Positions 20,911-33,772 of a stretch of 59,593 nucleotides of DNA are shown in pieces. The first letter of the stretch is position 1. Every line of letters starts with the position of its first letter. A program made the position numbers and the translations under genes. This stretch comes from Pseudomonadales bacterium (GTDB lineage Bacteria; Pseudomonadota; Gammaproteobacteria; Pseudomonadales; Pseudohongiellaceae): assembly GCA_022819645.1 (NCBI GenBank), contig JAJEGU010000009.1:1-59593 (forward strand), written 5' to 3'. Below the pieces are notes generated by a model that searched no databases, was not told where the DNA came from, and was given only the letters and a program-made list of their open reading frames with translations.

Positions 20911-21222
20911 CTATGACCTGATACCGGTGATTTTCACCCGGGTGTACGACTGGCGGTGGCCCATCTGCTTGCGGTGGTGCTTGCGGCGGTGGAACTTGAC
21001 GATACGGATTTTTTCGCCCCGGCCCTGTTCGAGTACTTCGGCTTCCACCGAACTGCCCTCCACATAGGGCTGGCCGATTCTTGCCTCCGCGCCTTCGCCC
21101 ACCATGAGCACCCGGTCAAAGACTACCGTCGCGCCCACTTCCTGGTCAAGTTTTTCCAGCCGCAATTCCTCGCCTTCGCTCACGCGATGCTGTTTGCCGC
21201 CGCTTTCGATTACCGCATACAT
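20911..21222 (-). CDS. rplU: Ribosomal protein L21
   Basis: 50S subunit protein binding 23S rRNA. The 103-residue product starts [18 protein letters not shown] and ends in the basic [19 protein letters not shown] region, full length. First gene of the rplU-rpmA pair. Its promoter must lie in the 180-bp gap shared with the hicB-type gene on the other strand. Confidence 0.98.
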   Translation of the reverse strand: MYAVIESGGKQHRVSEGEELRLEKLDQEVGATVVFDRVLMVGEGAEARIGQPYVEGSSVEAEVLEQGRGEKIRIVKFHRRKHHRKQMGHRQSYTRVKITGIRS

Positions 21223-21302
21223 GTTTCTCGCCCGTTACCGGCCCACTGGTCATTCCGGTGAAAGCGGCGCATTGTACGGGAACATCCCGCCAGAAACAAG
21301 CC

Positions 21303-21369
21303 TGCCTGCGCCGTAAGAATTCACGGCTGCAAATTCGCTTTCGCGAATTCCTGCGGCGCAGACTCCTGG
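21303..21369. repeat. Short family B palindrome at island edge
   Basis: TGCGCCGTAAGAATTCACGG and the inverted GCGAATTCCTGCGGCGCAGA: the same internally deleted form as at 12821. It marks the left side of the accessory island; a full copy marks the right side at 24509. Confidence 0.85.
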
Positions 21370-21404
21370 GGTAAAATAGCCAGTTCAATCAGGAGCCTGC
21401 ACAA

Positions 21405-21617
21405 ATGAGACCCATTGAAATCATCTTCGAAGTTACCGAGGCGCCCGAGGGCGGATACGATGCGCGGGCGCTTGGCCATGACATTTTTACCCAGGGGAGC
21501 GATTGGGACGAACTGAAAGCCATGGCTCGGGATGCCGTGCTTTGCCATTTCGCGTCTGAAGACACACCCCGCGTCGTAAGATTGCACCTGGTCCGGGAAG
21601 AAGCCGTCGCGGTATGA
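21405..21617 (+). CDS. HicB/DUF1902-type antitoxin
   Basis: A 70-residue acidic protein with the partial RNase-H-like fold of HicB antitoxins (IEIIFEVTEAPEGGYDARALG, then DIFTQGSDWDELKAMARDAV), as in the DUF1902 group. No C-terminal DNA-binding domain is visible, so repression of its own promoter is not certain. AGGAG lies 9 nt before the ATG, and a TAAAAT box lies about 30 bp upstream. It overlaps the toxin gene by 4 bp. Antitoxin-first order is the reverse of the classical hicAB arrangement. Confidence 0.85.
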   Translation: MRPIEIIFEVTEAPEGGYDARALGHDIFTQGSDWDELKAMARDAVLCHFASEDTPRVVRLHLVREEAVAV

Positions 21618-21862
21618 AAATTCCCCGAAATCTGTCGGGGGCCGCGGCTGCAAAGTTACTGTCTCGCAGATACGGCTATAGCATCGTGCGAAATTCCGGC
21701 AGCCATATGACCTTGACGTTGAAATCGGGTGAGAAGAGTCACAGTTTGACCGTCCCCCGCCATCAGGCATTACGGGTTGGAACGTTGGACTCGATTGTGG
21801 GGGCGGTCGCGAAATTCCATGGAATTTCCAAGGCTCAAGTGCGTGAAAGGCTGTTTGGCTAG
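21614..21862 (+). CDS. HicA-type mRNA interferase toxin
   Basis: An 82-residue basic protein with the dsRBD-like HicA fold: KIPRNLSGAAAAKLLSRRYG, then IVRNSGSHMTLTL with the catalytic His of the GSH motif, then HSLTVPRHQALRVGTLDSIV. HicA proteins cleave mRNA and stop translation until bound by HicB. The ATGA overlap with the antitoxin gene implies coupled synthesis. The complete active-site motif suggests a live toxin. Confidence 0.88.
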   Translation: MKIPRNLSGAAAAKLLSRRYGYSIVRNSGSHMTLTLKSGEKSHSLTVPRHQALRVGTLDSIVGAVAKFHGISKAQVRERLFG

Positions 21863-21950
21863 GGCCTGTCTTGTGTAGCAGGAGCAGTTCCCGATTTGGG
21901 TCGTAAACTCTGTGAGGCTTTCCCTGGCTATGGGCGACATTCTTTGAACG

Positions 21951-23843
21951 ATGGCTAAAAAACGCACTGCCAAATCGATGCGCGTAATCGCGATTGATCC
22001 CGCCCCGGGAAAGGAAAGCACTGTTTTCGAGGGAACGGAATACTTACGGCTATCCGCGCGGGAGCTTCGCGAGTTCGTGGATCAAGTAACCGATGCGAAG
22101 GGCTCGGTTCTGGTTTGCTGGGACGCGCCATTGACGGGACCCTTCGATACCGAAAACGCCGGTTCGTATCGATTCGACTTCACCAAGCGTCCCATAGAGC
22201 GCTTCTTTTCTCTCGACGATACCGGTTTCAAGACGCCAAAAGGCATTTCCGTGCTCGGTTATGGCGCCTGTCCGCACTGGACAATCAGTCGAGCCTTGCT
22301 CGGACTTCCCCGGGTCGGCCCCCATGACAAGCCGGAAAACAAACTTCCGTTGAAACTGGTTACCAATTCCAGCGACAAATTGCAGAAGCGAAGATCGGTA
22401 ATCGAGATTCATCCGGGATTGGCGGCCTGGCTTTGGTGCCGCGGCGAAAGAGGCGCCGACGCGAACTGGATATACAAGGGAAACCAGGGTGGGAAAATTC
22501 GGGAAGAAATGTGGGAGATCGTCCTTGAACGTATTGGCTTCGAGGGGGATTTGCCCCATCCGGAATCGGACGACGAATTCGACGCAGCCATTGGTTTCGT
22601 TCTTGGCAAGTTGTTCGTACTGGACCGGGAGGCGGCGCTGCGGCGCAGTCTGATCCTCGGGGGGCGCGAGTACGGCGCCTTGCTTCTGCCGAAGGTTTCC
22701 GGGCTCGCGGATGCCTGGATTCGGTGGAAGGACACGGCGGGAGTTAAACCGGTTCCCGATCGTTCCTCGGACGACCAGTCATCTGCCGCCGATGAATCCG
22801 CGGGATACTTGCACGGCGTTTCAAAGGCCGCGACCGAAGCGGGCTCCGCGGCAAGAAAGTCCGCGGCCTCGGCGGTCGATGCGACCGCAAGCGCCGCCAG
22901 ACAGATAGCGGACGCGGCCGGCGGTGTTTTTGCCCGTGTGAAATCCGGTCCCGGACAAGCGCTGGCCTCGGCGGCTGCTCTCGCTGACGAGTTGCTCGCG
23001 ACCGTGCAGGGATTGCTGGCGAGTTCGCTCGCCACCGACCTCAACGAACTGCTCCAGGCGACCGTAAAGGGTTCGGCAACGATCTACGACAAGGCCATGG
23101 ACGCCGAATACTTGCGAACCGCGATCAGCGGCGGCAACCATCGCATGGTCGATGGCGGGCACACCATCGCCGGCGCCTGGCAAGCGGTTCGAGGCGCTGT
23201 GCCGGACGATACCTTCGTCGAAGAAGCTTTGGGATTCGCTGAAGCGATGTTCAAGGATTTGACCACGCCGAAAGGTTTGCCCATAGCCAACTGGGACAAG
23301 TCAACTTACGATCAAGTAGCAAATCACCTGCAATCGAATTTCGGCATTCCCAAAGACTGGTTTTACGACATCAACAGCTACGACGCTCCCGAATTGCTCG
23401 CGGGCATCATCGGTTTCATGTCGGTGATCCTGAGTTGGAACGAGGAAGATACGGAGAAATTTTCCAAGCTTGTGGGCAACATGGGAGTGGCCGCGGTTTT
23501 CAGCGCCAATCCGATCCTCCTCGTCGTTACGCTAACCAGTCTGGCGCGCGCATTCCACAAGGCCGAACAAGCCGGCGAATACGTCGAAGCGGTGGATGGA
23601 TTGCTCAAGGGCGGGCTGGGCACCGGCGCAACGCTTGCCGCCGCCTCCCAGGTGGCGGTCTTCGGCGGACCTGTTGGCTTGACCTTGCTTGCCGGATTAG
23701 CCGCGGGGATGCTCGTGAATCGCGCGACCAAAGACATCAGCGTGGTTCAATTGCATCAGTTCGTCATGGAGCGCGCCACCGGGGCGGCCACCGAAGTCAG
23801 AAGGTTGGCCGAGTCGGGGGCTGTCCAACCTGATCCGATTTGA
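21951..23843 (+). CDS. DUF429-like nuclease-fold / membrane-domain fusion protein, unknown function
   Basis: 630 residues in three parts. Residues ~10-250 resemble DUF429, an RNase-H-like fold: first acidic strand VIAIDPAPGK (D16), VLVCWDAPL (D58), IEIHPGLAAWLW (E152, H154), and a late acidic helix SDDEFDAAIGFVLGK. Residues ~265-385 are an alanine-rich helical linker. Residues ~390-600 are a second domain with GGNHRMVDGGHTIAGAW, WFYDINSYDAPEL, and hydrophobic segments at about 480-495, 510-535 and 555-590 that probably cross or enter the membrane. A nuclease-like head tethered to a membrane module beside HicBA suggests a defence or abortive-infection effector; this is inference. The ribosome site is weak. 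Confidence 0.7.
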   Translation: MAKKRTAKSMRVIAIDPAPGKESTVFEGTEYLRLSARELREFVDQVTDAKGSVLVCWDAPLTGPFDTENAGSYRFDFTKRPIERFFSLDDTGFKTPKGISVLGYGACPHWTISRALLGLPRVGPHDKPENKLPLKLVTNSSDKLQKRRSVIEIHPGLAAWLWCRGERGADANWIYKGNQGGKIREEMWEIVLERIGFEGDLPHPESDDEFDAAIGFVLGKLFVLDREAALRRSLILGGREYGALLLPKVSGLADAWIRWKDTAGVKPVPDRSSDDQSSAADESAGYLHGVSKAATEAGSAARKSAASAVDATASAARQIADAAGGVFARVKSGPGQALASAAALADELLATVQGLLASSLATDLNELLQATVKGSATIYDKAMDAEYLRTAISGGNHRMVDGGHTIAGAWQAVRGAVPDDTFVEEALGFAEAMFKDLTTPKGLPIANWDKSTYDQVANHLQSNFGIPKDWFYDINSYDAPELLAGIIGFMSVILSWNEEDTEKFSKLVGNMGVAAVFSANPILLVVTLTSLARAFHKAEQAGEYVEAVDGLLKGGLGTGATLAAASQVAVFGGPVGLTLLAGLAAGMLVNRATKDISVVQLHQFVMERATGAATEVRRLAESGAVQPDPI

Positions 23844-23959
23844 TGGTCGAATCAGTTGCCGCAAAATTATCTTCAAGTAGCGGCGTATCATGAGATGCCC
23901 GTCTCCGGTTCGGGATTCGCTCGCTGTCTTGAACATCGTCGTTGGAACAAACCGTGAAA

Positions 23960-24037
23960 ATGTTCAAAATACGCGTCGGCTTGGTCTTTTTGCTTGCCTT
24001 CGCGGCGGTCGGCGGAAGCCGGCCTTTCGATGGCTGA
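23960..24037 (+). CDS. Possible 25-residue hydrophobic peptide or broken signal peptide
   Basis: MFKIRVGLVFLLAFAAVGGS reads as a signal peptide or a small membrane peptide, with a GTG two codons upstream as alternative start. It ends at 24037, overlapping the next small frame. It may be a real short peptide or the 5' end of a decayed secreted gene. Confidence 0.3.
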   Translation: MFKIRVGLVFLLAFAAVGGSRPFDG

Positions 24038-24266
24038 AATCGTTGGGTCCGACGCGATGGAAAGTCCCGCTCCCGGTGTGATCGAGCTCGTGCGCGACGC
24101 CATGCCCAACCTTGGGAGGCAGTTGCCCCCGCTTCGCCCGCGGTGGTGGAAAAAGACGCCGATCAGCGCCATAAGCGGGGATCAGGATGCGCGCTTGACC
24201 GCCATTTTTGTCTGTGACATTCTGGCCTGCCCTGCAACCGTGGATTCGGAGGCGTTTCGTGGGTGA
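24030..24266 (+). CDS. Hypothetical small protein
   Basis: A 78-residue frame (MAEIVGSDAMESPAPGVIEL..) with no recognised domain. It overlaps the preceding 25-codon frame and, by 8 bp, the following small gene (GTGGGTGA), an arrangement typical of translational coupling. Nothing confirms expression. Decay of an older gene is equally possible. Confidence 0.33.
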   Translation: MAEIVGSDAMESPAPGVIELVRDAMPNLGRQLPPLRPRWWKKTPISAISGDQDARLTAIFVCDILACPATVDSEAFRG

Positions 24267-24486
24267 GCGGGACTACGAAGACTCCAGTGTCGAGATCGAT
24301 CAGAAACTGATCGAGGAAGGCACGATGCAACTGACCGGCGAAATCAAGGTGCTGGAAGCTTGGCTGCGGGAGCTTGACGAGGTCGAGGCCGAAAATGAGG
24401 AAGCGCTTGCGGTTCGCAAATCGTACACCGACATGTTGCGCAGCCGGCGCGATATGCTGAGTACCCTCGAAAAACAGGCTCGCTGA
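24259..24486 (+). CDS. Small acidic coiled-coil protein, unknown function
   Basis: A 75-residue product rich in Glu, Leu and Arg, predicted to be almost wholly helical (IDQKLIEEGTMQLTGEIKVL, then EVEAENEEALAVRKSY). GTG at 24259 is chosen because GGAGG lies 6 nt upstream. It ends the island just before a full family B palindrome. It may be a partner or regulator of the DUF429 fusion protein (inference from position only). Confidence 0.5.
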   Translation: MGERDYEDSSVEIDQKLIEEGTMQLTGEIKVLEAWLRELDEVEAENEEALAVRKSYTDMLRSRRDMLSTLEKQAR

Positions 24487-24508
24487 ATTTTCCCACCATT
24501 CCGAATAT

Positions 24509-24677
24509 CCAGGAGCCTGCGCCGTAGGAATTCGCGAAAGCGAAAATTCGCTATCGCCGCGCCCCTGGCTGATTGATTGAGGCGAATATTGGTGGATATG
24601 CAACGAAATCGAGCGGCCAGGGGCGTGGACGGGAGCGGATTTGCAGCCGTGAATTCCTGCGGCGCAGGCTCCTAGGC
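24509..24677. repeat. Full-length nested palindrome (family B), right island edge
   Basis: Complete copy in the same orientation as 11323. It ends five bases before the dUTPase start codon, leaving no room for a normal ribosome site outside the repeat. Confidence 0.9.
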
Positions 24678-24682
24678 GCTCC

Positions 24683-25342
24683 ATGCTGTCACGGGATCAA
24701 GCCTCCGCCATGCTCTCCCTGCAGGCGGAAATGAACGCGAGAATCGACCCGGACTGGCTCAAGGCCGCCTACCCCTACCTGCGGGCGGTGATGGTCGAAG
24801 GCGCCGAGGCGATCGAACACCACGGCTGGAAATGGTGGAAACGGCAGCGGCGCGACACCGCCCAGTTGCAAATGGAACTCGTGGATATCTGGCATTTTCT
24901 GCTGTCGGAAATTCTGCTGCGGGAAAACGGAGACCAGAACGCCGCCCTGGCTGTCCTGCTCGGCCTGCTGGGCGAGGGTCGGAGCGCTGGCGGCATTGCT
25001 TTCGACGGCGGGCGGCATCGGCTCACCGAACTCGACCTGCTCGGCAAGCTCGAACTGCTGATCGGGCTGAGCGCAAGCCGCCGCATCGACCTGCAACTGT
25101 TCGGCGCCATCATGGAGGACTGCGAACTGGACTGGCCAGGGCTGTACCGCCAGTACATCGGCAAGAATGTGCTCAACCTTTTCCGCCAGGACCACGGCTA
25201 CAGGGAAGGCCGCTACCAGAAGCTCTGGTCCGGCCGCGAGGACAATGAATGTCTGGCGGAGATCCTTGACGAACTCGATCCCGAACCGGCGGATTACCGG
25301 CGGCGGGTCTACGGGGAACTGGCACGGCGCTATCCAGGGTGA
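24683..25342 (+). CDS. Dimeric (all-alpha) dUTP diphosphatase
   Basis: A 219-residue protein of the dUTPase_2 / all-alpha NTP pyrophosphatase class. The magnesium-binding helices are visible: VEGAEAIEHHGWKWWK (ExxE) and MELVDIWHFLLSEIL (ExxD). It would hydrolyse dUTP to dUMP, keeping uracil out of DNA. Late segments (NVLNLFRQDHGYREGRYQKLW) also fit this family. A family B palindrome abuts the start, so translation signals are unusual; Met-10 is an alternative start, also without a clear site. Confidence 0.88.
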   Translation: MLSRDQASAMLSLQAEMNARIDPDWLKAAYPYLRAVMVEGAEAIEHHGWKWWKRQRRDTAQLQMELVDIWHFLLSEILLRENGDQNAALAVLLGLLGEGRSAGGIAFDGGRHRLTELDLLGKLELLIGLSASRRIDLQLFGAIMEDCELDWPGLYRQYIGKNVLNLFRQDHGYREGRYQKLWSGREDNECLAEILDELDPEPADYRRRVYGELARRYPG

Positions 25343-25362
25343 GCCGGCGGCAGTTGCACACT

Positions 25363-25466
25363 AAGTATTCTCTGAAAAACTCCATCCGTGGAGTTTTTCA
25401 TTATCGCAAAACAAAAGCGTGGTTTTGTTTTGCTGGCGAAGCTCTGACTTGATCAGAGCTTCCCTA
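25363..25466. repeat. Hairpin-chain repeat (family A), shortened
   Basis: Edge AAGTATTCTCTG, AAAAACTCCA hairpin and GCAAAACAAAA hairpin, then directly the AAGCTCTGA-CTTGA-TCAGAGCTT hairpin. The GAATTC and GGCAC modules are missing. Its final CCCTA contains the stop codon of nfuA on the minus strand. Confidence 0.88.
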
Positions 25467-26045
25467 ACGGTAATAGGCGTTTTCCCGGTAGCTGTGGTCG
25501 GTGATGTCGCGGACTTCCTTGAGCTGCGGAATCTGGGACAGCAGCGCGGATTCCACGCCGTCCTTGAGCGTCACGTCCACCATGCCGCAGCCCTGGCAGC
25601 CTCCGCCAAAGCGCAAGACGGCGATGTTTTCCTCGAAGATTTCCTCCAGGGTGACATGGCCGCCGTGGGCGGCGAGACCAGGATTGATTTCGTTGTAGAG
25701 GATGTAATTAACCCGGTCCTCGATGGAGCTGTCTTCGCCGATTCGCGGCAGGCGGGAATTGGGGGCCTTGATGGTGAGTTGCCCGCCCATGGAGTCCCTG
25801 GCGAAATCCACCACGGCGTCTTCGAGAAAGGGAATGCTGGGCTGGTCGACCCAGGCGCTGAAGCCGGCGCAGGGTTTTTTCTCGTCCGTGGGTTTTTCCT
25901 CGCCGGGGCGGCAGTAGGAGATGCAGGTCTCCGCCTGGGGCGTGCCGGCGTCGAGAATGAAGATCCGCACGCCAATGCCTTCGCAATCCTGCTTGGCAAG
26001 CAGTTCCGCAAGATATTCCTGGGCCGATTCCGTAATGCTGATCAC
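25464..26045 (-). CDS. nfuA: Fe-S biogenesis protein NfuA
   Basis: Carrier of [4Fe-4S] clusters to target enzymes. The 193-residue product has an N-terminal degenerate A-type domain ([16 protein letters not shown]) and a C-terminal Nfu domain with the cluster-binding CQGC motif ([19 protein letters not shown]). GTG at 26045 is chosen because GGGGAGCG precedes it and the length matches E. coli NfuA (191). The stop TAG lies within a family A repeat. Confidence 0.96.
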   Translation of the reverse strand: MISITESAQEYLAELLAKQDCEGIGVRIFILDAGTPQAETCISYCRPGEEKPTDEKKPCAGFSAWVDQPSIPFLEDAVVDFARDSMGGQLTIKAPNSRLPRIGEDSSIEDRVNYILYNEINPGLAAHGGHVTLEEIFEENIAVLRFGGGCQGCGMVDVTLKDGVESALLSQIPQLKEVRDITDHSYRENAYYR

Positions 26046-26134
26046 GTCGGACGCTCCCCGGCATTGCCGATGATTCAACCCGGACATTTTACCGCAAGCT
26101 TGAAGATTTTGTTTCGAGGCGCCGCTGCTTCCTC

Positions 26135-26162
26135 GTCATTCCGCGCGCAGCCGCAAAATGAC
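26135..26162. repeat. REP-like half element (family C)
   Basis: GTCATTCCGCGCGCAGCCGC followed by AAAATGAC: a compact single copy in the divergent nfuA/metH gap. I looked here for a cobalamin riboswitch and saw none. Confidence 0.65.
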
Positions 26163-26218
26163 GCAGGGCGGGTTTTGCTAAAATTGCCGCCTTTTCTCCC
26201 CCGGGGCGGGCTGCGGCC

Positions 26219-29933
<3,715 letters not shown>

Positions 29934-29950
<17 letters not shown>

Positions 29951-30056
29951 GAATTCACGGCTGCAAATCCGCTCTCATCCACGCCCCTGGCCGCTCGATT
30001 TCGTTGCATATCCACCAATATTCGCCTCAACCGATCAGCCAGGGGCGCGGTTGCAG
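29934..30056. repeat. Family B palindrome, right end missing
   Basis: Left arm and inner stem are complete, but the sequence departs after CCAGGGGCGCGG, so the outer right arm is lost. The left arm is translated as the C-terminus of MetH. Confidence 0.88.
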
Positions 30057-30165
30057 ATCAGGCGACTGAAGAATTTTGCGCGAAAGTTTGGCGCTGCGGC
30101 TTTTCCTGTATTAGGCTTTCCGTGGCGGCGCCGGTTGGCTGGCGCCGTTCTCGATTTCTCGGTGT

Positions 30166-31956
30166 TTGGGGTTTCTCTTGACTGTTTCGCGACTCCTGTT
30201 CTTGCTTGCGCTGCTGGGGCTTGCGGGCTGTGGCGGTTCCGGCGGGGCGCGGGATGCGGCGGTGGCTGAACCGGCGGCGGATACTGTGGCGGCCTTGCTG
30301 GCTCGGGCCGATGCCGCCGCCGGCGCCGAGGCCGCCTTGCTGCGGATGGAAGCCGCCGGGCGGCTGCTGGAAGAAGGGAAATTCGCGGAAGCGGCCGCGG
30401 TTGCGGACGCCGGGTTCCCTCCCGAGCCGGAACTGGCAACCGGGCTTGCGCTGTTGCGGACCCGCATCGCGCTGGCGACTGGCGATGCCGCCGGGGCCAT
30501 GGCGCGGCTGCGTGAAGTCGCGGCGCCAGGCCGGGGGGAAGAAGGGTTTATCGACTATCACCTGCTCCTCGGCGACGCGGCCAGCGCTTTGGACCAGCCG
30601 CGGCAGGCGATTACCGCATGGATCGGGGCGGCCGGTTTGCTCGATGGCGAGCCGGGCGAGGATGTGCGTCGCAAAATCTGGGCGACGCTGGAAAGCCGCG
30701 GCGCCCGGGAACTGGAGGAAATGGCCGCCGCAAGCACGAGCTATGAATTGCGGGGCTGGGTCGAGCTTGCCCGGGTGGTGGATTCCGGCGAACACAGCAT
30801 TCCGCGGCAACTGGAGTCGCTGGTGAACTGGCGCCGGGCCTGGGAGCAGCATTCGGCGGCGCGGCAATTGCCGGAACAGTTGCGCCAGCTTGAGGCGGCC
30901 TGGGATGAACGGCCGCGCCATATCGCCCTGATGCTGCCACTGGGCGAGGCGGCTGGCGCGGCGATTCAGCAGGGGTTTCTCGCGGGCTACTACGAGGCCC
31001 TGGCGGTTTCCCGGGATGTGCCGCGCATTTCGCTGTTCGACTCCACCGGCGCCGCCGATATTCGTCCGTTGTATCAGCAGGCGGTGGATTCCGGCGCCGA
31101 CCTGATTGTGGGGCCGCTGTTCAAGGACCTGGTCAATCAGTTGCTTGCCGCCGGAGAATTGCCGGCGCCGACCCTGGCGCTGAACTATACCGATGCGGAG
31201 CCGCCCGCCGGCGAGGGCAGGCTGTTCCAGTTCGCCCTGGCGCCGGAAGATGAAATCGATGCGGTCATCGATCTCGCCTTGCGGTCGGGCCACCGCAATG
31301 CGGCGGTGATTTATCCGGCCAACGACGTTTTCCTGCGCTTGCAGAATATCTTCGCGGAACGCTGGCAGGCCCGGGGCGGCGAGTTTGTGGCCCGGGCGGC
31401 CTATCTCGGCGGCGGTGATTTCACCGAAGTGGTCAAGACCGTTCTCGATATCGACGCCAGCGAGGCGCGGCTTGCCCGCCTGCTCGACATCCTGCCCCGC
31501 TCGAATGTGGAGTTCACGCCCCGGCGGCGGCAGGATATCGACTTCATCTTCCTCATGGCGAACCCCCAGGTGGGACGTCAGATCAAGCCCGCGCTCGATT
31601 TCTACTACGCGGAAGACCTGCCGGTTTTCGCCCTGCCCTCGATTTACGACGGCGCCGAGAATCCCGAAAGCAACCGCGATCTCAACGGAGTGATTTTCGC
31701 CGACGCCCCCCTGATGTGGCTGAATGAGAACCCGGCGCTTGCCGCCAGCGGGGCGGAGCGCAGGCTGCAGGCCATGGGAATCGACAGCTTCCGGCTGTAT
31801 CCCCGGCTCGGCCAGTTCCTGCGGGGACAGGTCACGAGCCTGCGCGGCGCCACCGGGGAGTTGCGCATGGAAGACAATCGCCGGATTCACCGCCGGCTCA
31901 CGCCGGGGCGATTCGAGAACGGCATTGCCGTGCCACTGGCGGAACCCGGCGCCTGA
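30166..31956 (+). CDS. lpoA: Penicillin-binding protein activator LpoA (LppC)
   Basis: Outer-membrane lipoprotein that reaches through the periplasm to activate PBP1A. The 596-residue product has a lipoprotein signal with lipobox LAGC near residue 20, an alpha-helical TPR-like N-domain (~30-250), and a periplasmic-binding-protein-like C-domain (HIALMLPLGEAAGAAIQQGF, DLIVGPLFKDLVNQL, PVFALPSIYDG). The start is TTG at 30166 or 30178; neither has a strong ribosome site. First gene of the conserved lpoA-yraN-diaA-dolP series. The rsmI gene usually found next to it is absent here. Confidence 0.93.
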   Translation: MGFLLTVSRLLFLLALLGLAGCGGSGGARDAAVAEPAADTVAALLARADAAAGAEAALLRMEAAGRLLEEGKFAEAAAVADAGFPPEPELATGLALLRTRIALATGDAAGAMARLREVAAPGRGEEGFIDYHLLLGDAASALDQPRQAITAWIGAAGLLDGEPGEDVRRKIWATLESRGARELEEMAAASTSYELRGWVELARVVDSGEHSIPRQLESLVNWRRAWEQHSAARQLPEQLRQLEAAWDERPRHIALMLPLGEAAGAAIQQGFLAGYYEALAVSRDVPRISLFDSTGAADIRPLYQQAVDSGADLIVGPLFKDLVNQLLAAGELPAPTLALNYTDAEPPAGEGRLFQFALAPEDEIDAVIDLALRSGHRNAAVIYPANDVFLRLQNIFAERWQARGGEFVARAAYLGGGDFTEVVKTVLDIDASEARLARLLDILPRSNVEFTPRRRQDIDFIFLMANPQVGRQIKPALDFYYAEDLPVFALPSIYDGAENPESNRDLNGVIFADAPLMWLNENPALAASGAERRLQAMGIDSFRLYPRLGQFLRGQVTSLRGATGELRMEDNRRIHRRLTPGRFENGIAVPLAEPGA

Positions 31957-31959
31957 ACC

Positions 31960-32325
31960 ATGCCCGCGAGCAACCGGCATGCGGGCCACTTGCAGGAGCG
32001 GCGGGCGCTGCGCTTTCTCTCGAACAAGGGCCTGAAGCTCATCGAGCCCAATTTTCACTGCCGCGCCGGGGAAGTTGATCTCATCATGGGGGACCGGCAA
32101 GGCGCCGTGGTCTTTGTTGAAGTGCGCTACCGCAAAAGCGCCCGCTACGGCAGCGCCCAGGAGACGATCGGACCCGGCAAGCAGCGCCGGGTCCGGCTTG
32201 CCGCGGCCTGGTTCCTCAATGCCAGAAACTGGCAGCACAAGGCCTGCCGTTTCGATGTGGTGGCGATTACCGGCAATGGTCCCCGCGGCGCGGACCGGCT
32301 CGAATGGATCCGCGACGCTTTCTAG
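31960..32325 (+). CDS. yraN: YraN family protein (UPF0102)
   Basis: A 121-residue protein with the predicted nuclease-like fold of the family: ERRALRFLSNKGLKLIEPNF, then the acidic core AGEVDLIMGDRQGAVVFVEVRYR (E, D, ExK arrangement). Role unknown; it has been suggested to act on DNA. Starts 3 bp after lpoA. The TAG stop (32323-32325) comes from the CTAG edge of a family B palindrome. Confidence 0.93.
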   Translation: MPASNRHAGHLQERRALRFLSNKGLKLIEPNFHCRAGEVDLIMGDRQGAVVFVEVRYRKSARYGSAQETIGPGKQRRVRLAAAWFLNARNWQHKACRFDVVAITGNGPRGADRLEWIRDAF

Positions 32326-32492
32326 GAGCCTGCGGCGCAGGAATTCGCGAAAGCGAAAATTCGCTATCGCCGCGCCCCCGGCCGCTCGATTGAGGCGAAT
32401 ATTGGTGAATATGCAACGAAATCGAGCGGCCGGGGGCGTGGATGAGAGCGGATTTGCAGCCGTGAATTCCTGTGGCGCAGGCTCCTGGGAGC
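32323..32492. repeat. Full-length nested palindrome (family B) interrupting the lpoA-dolP series
   Basis: Complete copy in the same orientation as 11323. Its left edge forms the yraN stop. A partial arm (GGGAGCCTGC) follows at its right side. It separates yraN from diaA, genes usually close together. Confidence 0.9.
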
Positions 32493-32559
32493 CTGCTCAT
32501 TACGGGTTACAATATCCCCGCGTCATGGCCGATACAGAGAATTGCGGAACGGAACCTGA

Positions 32560-33728
<1,169 letters not shown>

Positions 33729-33772
33729 TCACGCCCCGGTTTCCGGCCCGGCCTGCGGGCTTCCGGGCGCGC

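Noticed and set aside
26088-26218. Cobalamin riboswitch upstream of metH
   Set aside because: The gap is too short and holds a REP half-site; no B12-box-like sequence seen.
30058-32238. 726-codon minus-strand frame opposite lpoA and yraN
   Set aside because: Shadow frame; the plus strand encodes recognisable LpoA and YraN, and the minus product has no family features.
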